64,000 bases of DNA from Paenibacillus glacialis (GTDB taxonomy: Bacteria; Bacillota; Bacilli; Paenibacillales; Paenibacillaceae): positions 124,001-188,000 of the forward strand of contig NZ_LVJH01000070.1 of NCBI RefSeq assembly GCF_001637205.1. Reading direction: 5' to 3'. The position numbers were made by a program, and so were the translations under genes. This document shows positions 61,352 through 64,000 of this stretch, piece by piece. The notes under the pieces are model-generated. The model did no database searches. It was given only the letters and a program-made list of their open reading frames with translations, and was not told the origin of the DNA. Position 1 is the first letter of the stretch; each line of letters begins with the position of its first letter.

Positions 61352-63307
61352 TTACGGTGCCTTATCTCCAACTCCCGTACCGGTCTCAGCGCTACCCATA
61401 TAAATACGTATGGTTGCTCCCTGGTCCACCCTACTGCCCGGCTTAGGAGCCTGACTTACCACTGTTGTACCACTTCCTGATTTAGAGAGCATGAAATTCA
61501 TATTGAGATCTTCATACAAATCTTGAACGGATGCCCCGACTAGATCAGGTACGGTGACAATCTTGGTCTCACCATATTTGTATTCTTTCGTTATCTGATC
61601 TTTACGCTGTGGCACTTTCATATAATGGAGCGCATCTTCTAGTATATTTTGTACAATAGGTGCTGCAACTACACCCCCAAATTGCACGCCTTTTGGGTTA
61701 TCCACAGCTGTATATACGACAATCTGAGGATCATCTGCTGGTGCAAAACCGATAAATGACACAATATGTTCTGTTGCCGAATAACGACCATTAACTACAA
61801 TTTGGGCTGTCCCTGTCTTTCCTCCAACACGGTAGCCATCGATAAATGCTGGGCGCCCTGTCCCTTTAGCCACGACACTTTCTAATGCTTCTCTAACTTT
61901 ACGGGACGTCTCTTCGGAGATAACCCGTCTTATTAGCTCTGGTTTCGTTTCTTCCACAATCATATTCGTTTCTGAGTTGATCCAAGCCTTTGAAACAAAC
62001 GGTTTGTATAAATTACCGCCATTGATCGCGGCCGATACTGCTGCTACTTGTTGTATAGGCGTAACCGAGACCCCTTGACCAAATGATGTAGTCGCTAGTT
62101 CTACGGTTCCGACATTAGCTAATTTGAACAGTATCCCATTCTCTTCTCCATTCAAATCAATCCCTGTTTTGGAACCGAACCCGAAATTGCGTATATATTT
62201 GAAAAGTGTTTCTTTTCCAAGTCTTTGACCTAATTCCACAAATCCAGGGTTGCAGGAGTTCTCCACAACTTCAAGAAAAGTCTCACTGCCATGGCCGCCC
62301 TTCTTCCAGCATCTCAGCTTAGCTCCGCCCACTTTAACATATCCTGGATCAAAGAACGTGTCACGATTCAAGTCCACTTTCTTCTCCTCTAAAGCAGCAG
62401 CAAGCGTAATGATTTTAAAAGTAGACCCTGGCTCATAAGTCATCCATATGGGCAAGTTGCGGTTATAGACTTCCGCTGGATACTCCTTATAAAGTGCTGG
62501 CTCATATCCAGGTCTGCTAGCCATAGCGAGAATTTCGCCCGTTTTGGGATTCATGGCAATTGACCAGGCACCTCTAGCTTGAAACTTTACCATAGCTTGG
62601 TCAAGTTCACGCTCCATAATGGACTGTATCGACTTATCTATGGTAAGTTCAAGACTTAGACCATCCCTTGGCTCCGCGTATTTCTCCGAGGAACCGGGCA
62701 TAAGCCTTCCACCTGCATCAGATAAATAAGATATGTTTCCATCGAATCCTTTTAACCTATCATCATATTTCTGTTCAATACCCGTTATTCCCTGATTATC
62801 AATCCCTGTGAATCCGAGAATATGAGCGGCCAAATCACCATAAGGATAATACCTTTTATTGTCCTCTGCAACAATGATACCCGGCAGCTTCAAATCACGG
62901 ATTTTCTGAGCGAGCTCCATCGTGATCTTACGTCCACCGGGTTGTAGTTTTACATTCATGGATTTCTTTTTCTTGAGTTTCTCCAGAATTTTCTCTTGGC
63001 TCATACCAATCAGAGGTGATAATGCCATAGCCGCCTTTTCCGGTTCCTTCACCTGAACGGGTATCGCCCATACCGTAGGTGAACTGATATTGAAAGCTAA
63101 GGCGGTTCCGTTACGATCAAGGATCTCTCCTCTTTTGGCCGTAAACGGAAGTTGTCTTCGCCACAAATCCTCTGCTCTCTCAGATAACTCTTTACCTTGT
63201 CCGAGTTGAACATAAGCCAATCTAACCATTAATGCTACAAACAGCACGCAAAAGAGCAGCAAGCTCCACAGTAGCCTCCGTCTCAGCGTCACATTTGAAA
63301 CTTTCAT
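61352..63307 (-). CDS. spoVD: penicillin-binding protein SpoVD (class B PBP with PASTA)
   Basis: This class B transpeptidase has 651 residues. An N-terminal anchor lies at ~12-32 (LLWSLLLFCVLFVALMVRL), a dimerisation domain at ~55-215, and the transpeptidase domain at ~235-555. The latter has the acyl-Ser motif in YEPGSTFKII (S295), an SxN motif in VVENSCNPGF and GYRVGGKTGTAQ. The C-terminus is one PASTA domain (VPDLVGASVQDLYED ... ATIRIYMGS). In Bacillus SpoVD cross-links spore cortex together with SpoVE. A second class B PBP lies just upstream. Function by position and PASTA number fits SpoVD, but a vegetative role cannot be excluded. Confidence 0.93.
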   Translation of the reverse strand: MKVSNVTLRRRLLWSLLLFCVLFVALMVRLAYVQLGQGKELSERAEDLWRRQLPFTAKRGEILDRNGTALAFNISSPTVWAIPVQVKEPEKAAMALSPLIGMSQEKILEKLKKKKSMNVKLQPGGRKITMELAQKIRDLKLPGIIVAEDNKRYYPYGDLAAHILGFTGIDNQGITGIEQKYDDRLKGFDGNISYLSDAGGRLMPGSSEKYAEPRDGLSLELTIDKSIQSIMERELDQAMVKFQARGAWSIAMNPKTGEILAMASRPGYEPALYKEYPAEVYNRNLPIWMTYEPGSTFKIITLAAALEEKKVDLNRDTFFDPGYVKVGGAKLRCWKKGGHGSETFLEVVENSCNPGFVELGQRLGKETLFKYIRNFGFGSKTGIDLNGEENGILFKLANVGTVELATTSFGQGVSVTPIQQVAAVSAAINGGNLYKPFVSKAWINSETNMIVEETKPELIRRVISEETSRKVREALESVVAKGTGRPAFIDGYRVGGKTGTAQIVVNGRYSATEHIVSFIGFAPADDPQIVVYTAVDNPKGVQFGGVVAAPIVQNILEDALHYMKVPQRKDQITKEYKYGETKIVTVPDLVGASVQDLYEDLNMNFMLSKSGSGTTVVSQAPKPGSRVDQGATIRIYMGSAETGTGVGDKAP

Positions 63308-63397
63308 CGCAATAGCCTCCCTAGTAATCCTGATCTCATGATACGTGTTATATCATCAATATTCAGGACAACTAGGGCTTAGAACAAGCTCTATACG

Positions 63398-64000
63398 CTA
63401 CTCTTTTTCCTTATTATCATCTTCTTTAACAATCTCATCCACCACTGCATCATGTGGTTTCAGAGTTAATTGTACATTACGCTTACCTTGATCTTCGACC
63501 ACTTTCTGTTCGGTGACATAACCTTCGCCTTCTACGTTAACGGTCAATTCCATCAGCGTCAATACCTGTAATGCATCAAGTAGAGATTCACCCTTCAAAT
63601 CAGGGATTGCCATCGTCTTACTCTCTTCGGATAGCAGATATACCCGTTGCCCTGCATTCATGATAGAACCTTTAGCTGGGTATTGTCTAATCACCTTATT
63701 ACCTGTTCCTAAAGTCTCGTAAGCAATACCTGTATTCAACAATTCTTTTCTTGCTGATTCAATCGTCTTCCCTACCAATTCCGGTGCTTTAGATTTAACC
63801 GTAACCGGATTACTACTCTTCTTAGAATTTTGAGCATCATTTCCTGAATCAGCTGAAAACACTTTAGGGACATTCATATACTGAAGCGATTGAGATACAA
63901 TTTTTTTGAATACAGGAGCAGCCGCTGATCCCCCACCTGCATTCGCGTCGGTTGGCTCATCTATAATGACAATCACAGCAATTTTAGGATCATTCACTGG
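63398..64000 (-). CDS. pbpB: class B penicillin-binding protein (PBP2B-like), C-terminal part
   Basis: The gene runs off the window, and only the last ~200 residues are seen. DPKIAVIVIIDEP and GGGSAAAPVFKKIVSQSL are the end of the transpeptidase domain. Two PASTA domains follow: residues APELVGKTIESARKELLNTG to RVYLLSEE, and MAIPDLKGESLLDALQVLTL to VQLTLKP. The tail is acidic. Position upstream of spoVD matches pbpB/ftsI of dcw clusters, the septal transpeptidase. The active-site motifs lie outside the window and cannot be checked. Confidence 0.88.
   Translation of the reverse strand, partial: PVNDPKIAVIVIIDEPTDANAGGGSAAAPVFKKIVSQSLQYMNVPKVFSADSGNDAQNSKKSSNPVTVKSKAPELVGKTIESARKELLNTGIAYETLGTGNKVIRQYPAKGSIMNAGQRVYLLSEESKTMAIPDLKGESLLDALQVLTLMELTVNVEGEGYVTEQKVVEDQGKRNVQLTLKPHDAVVDEIVKEDDNKEKE

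Overview
The window reads as chromosome of an endospore-forming, low-to-moderate-GC Firmicute, most likely a Paenibacillus. Evidence: a division/cell-wall (dcw) cluster running into spoIIGA-sigE-sigG; SpoVD- and SpoVE-type proteins; a PyrR-attenuated pyr operon; LL-diaminopimelate aminotransferase (DapL); several very short YjcZ-type proteins; and an LplB/LplC-type sugar transporter. Genus is inferred from gene content and order, not from a search.

Layout. (1) 1-14.0 kb is accessory. It starts with a decayed prophage: an ArpU/RinA-like regulator with a nonsense codon, a DUF3310 protein, an SNF2-type helicase with two in-frame stops and no N-terminus, an intact tyrosine integrase, and a tRNA-3'-end-like attachment remnant. 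A decayed IS3/IS150-type element follows, then a membrane-anchored HExxH protein, a TIM-barrel (PEP-phosphonomutase-like) gene flanked by ~160-bp direct repeats, a broken beta-rich gene, a secreted stalk-domain protein, a YjfB-type protein and four YjcZ-type micro-proteins. Terminator hairpins and short repeats are dense. (2) 14.0-23.1 kb: NucA/NucB-type nuclease, ung, tRNA-Leu, and a LacI-controlled operon of two permeases, a lipoprotein binding protein and a GH30 glycosidase, then a secreted-looking repeat protein. (3) 23.2-32.9 kb: two tRNA genes, a 54-residue ORF, and pyrR-pyrB-pyrC-carA-carB-pyrF-pyrE with promoter and PyrR attenuator; pyrK and pyrD are absent. (4) 32.9-41.4 kb: dapL, an RluD-type synthase, lspA, a DksA/TraR-like protein, a DUF5665 protein, and a 1030-residue type-2-like ileS preceded by a T-box. 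A ~0.8-kb inverted-repeat-bounded element lies between the T-box and ileS. (5) 41.4-64 kb, read right to left: pbpB (cut by the edge), spoVD, murE, murF, mraY, murD, spoVE/ftsW, a murG remnant, murB, murA, divIB, ftsA, ftsZ, spoIIGA, sigE, sigG, ymxH, pgeF, ylmE, sepF, ylmG, ylmH, divIVA.

Almost all core genes are on the minus strand. Peptidoglycan precursor synthesis (MurA-F, MraY), septum assembly (FtsA, FtsZ, DivIB, SepF, DivIVA), septal/spore wall synthesis (PBPs, SpoVE) and the mother-cell and forespore sigma factors are thus contiguous. The most striking observation is that murG, normally between spoVE/ftsW and murB, survives only as a ~130-bp scar: its first codons fused out of frame to its last ~35. 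Other notable items are the element inside the ileS leader, a hairpin repeat family at three loci in both orientations, and a Spo0A-type promoter with unusually long spacing in front of spoIIGA.
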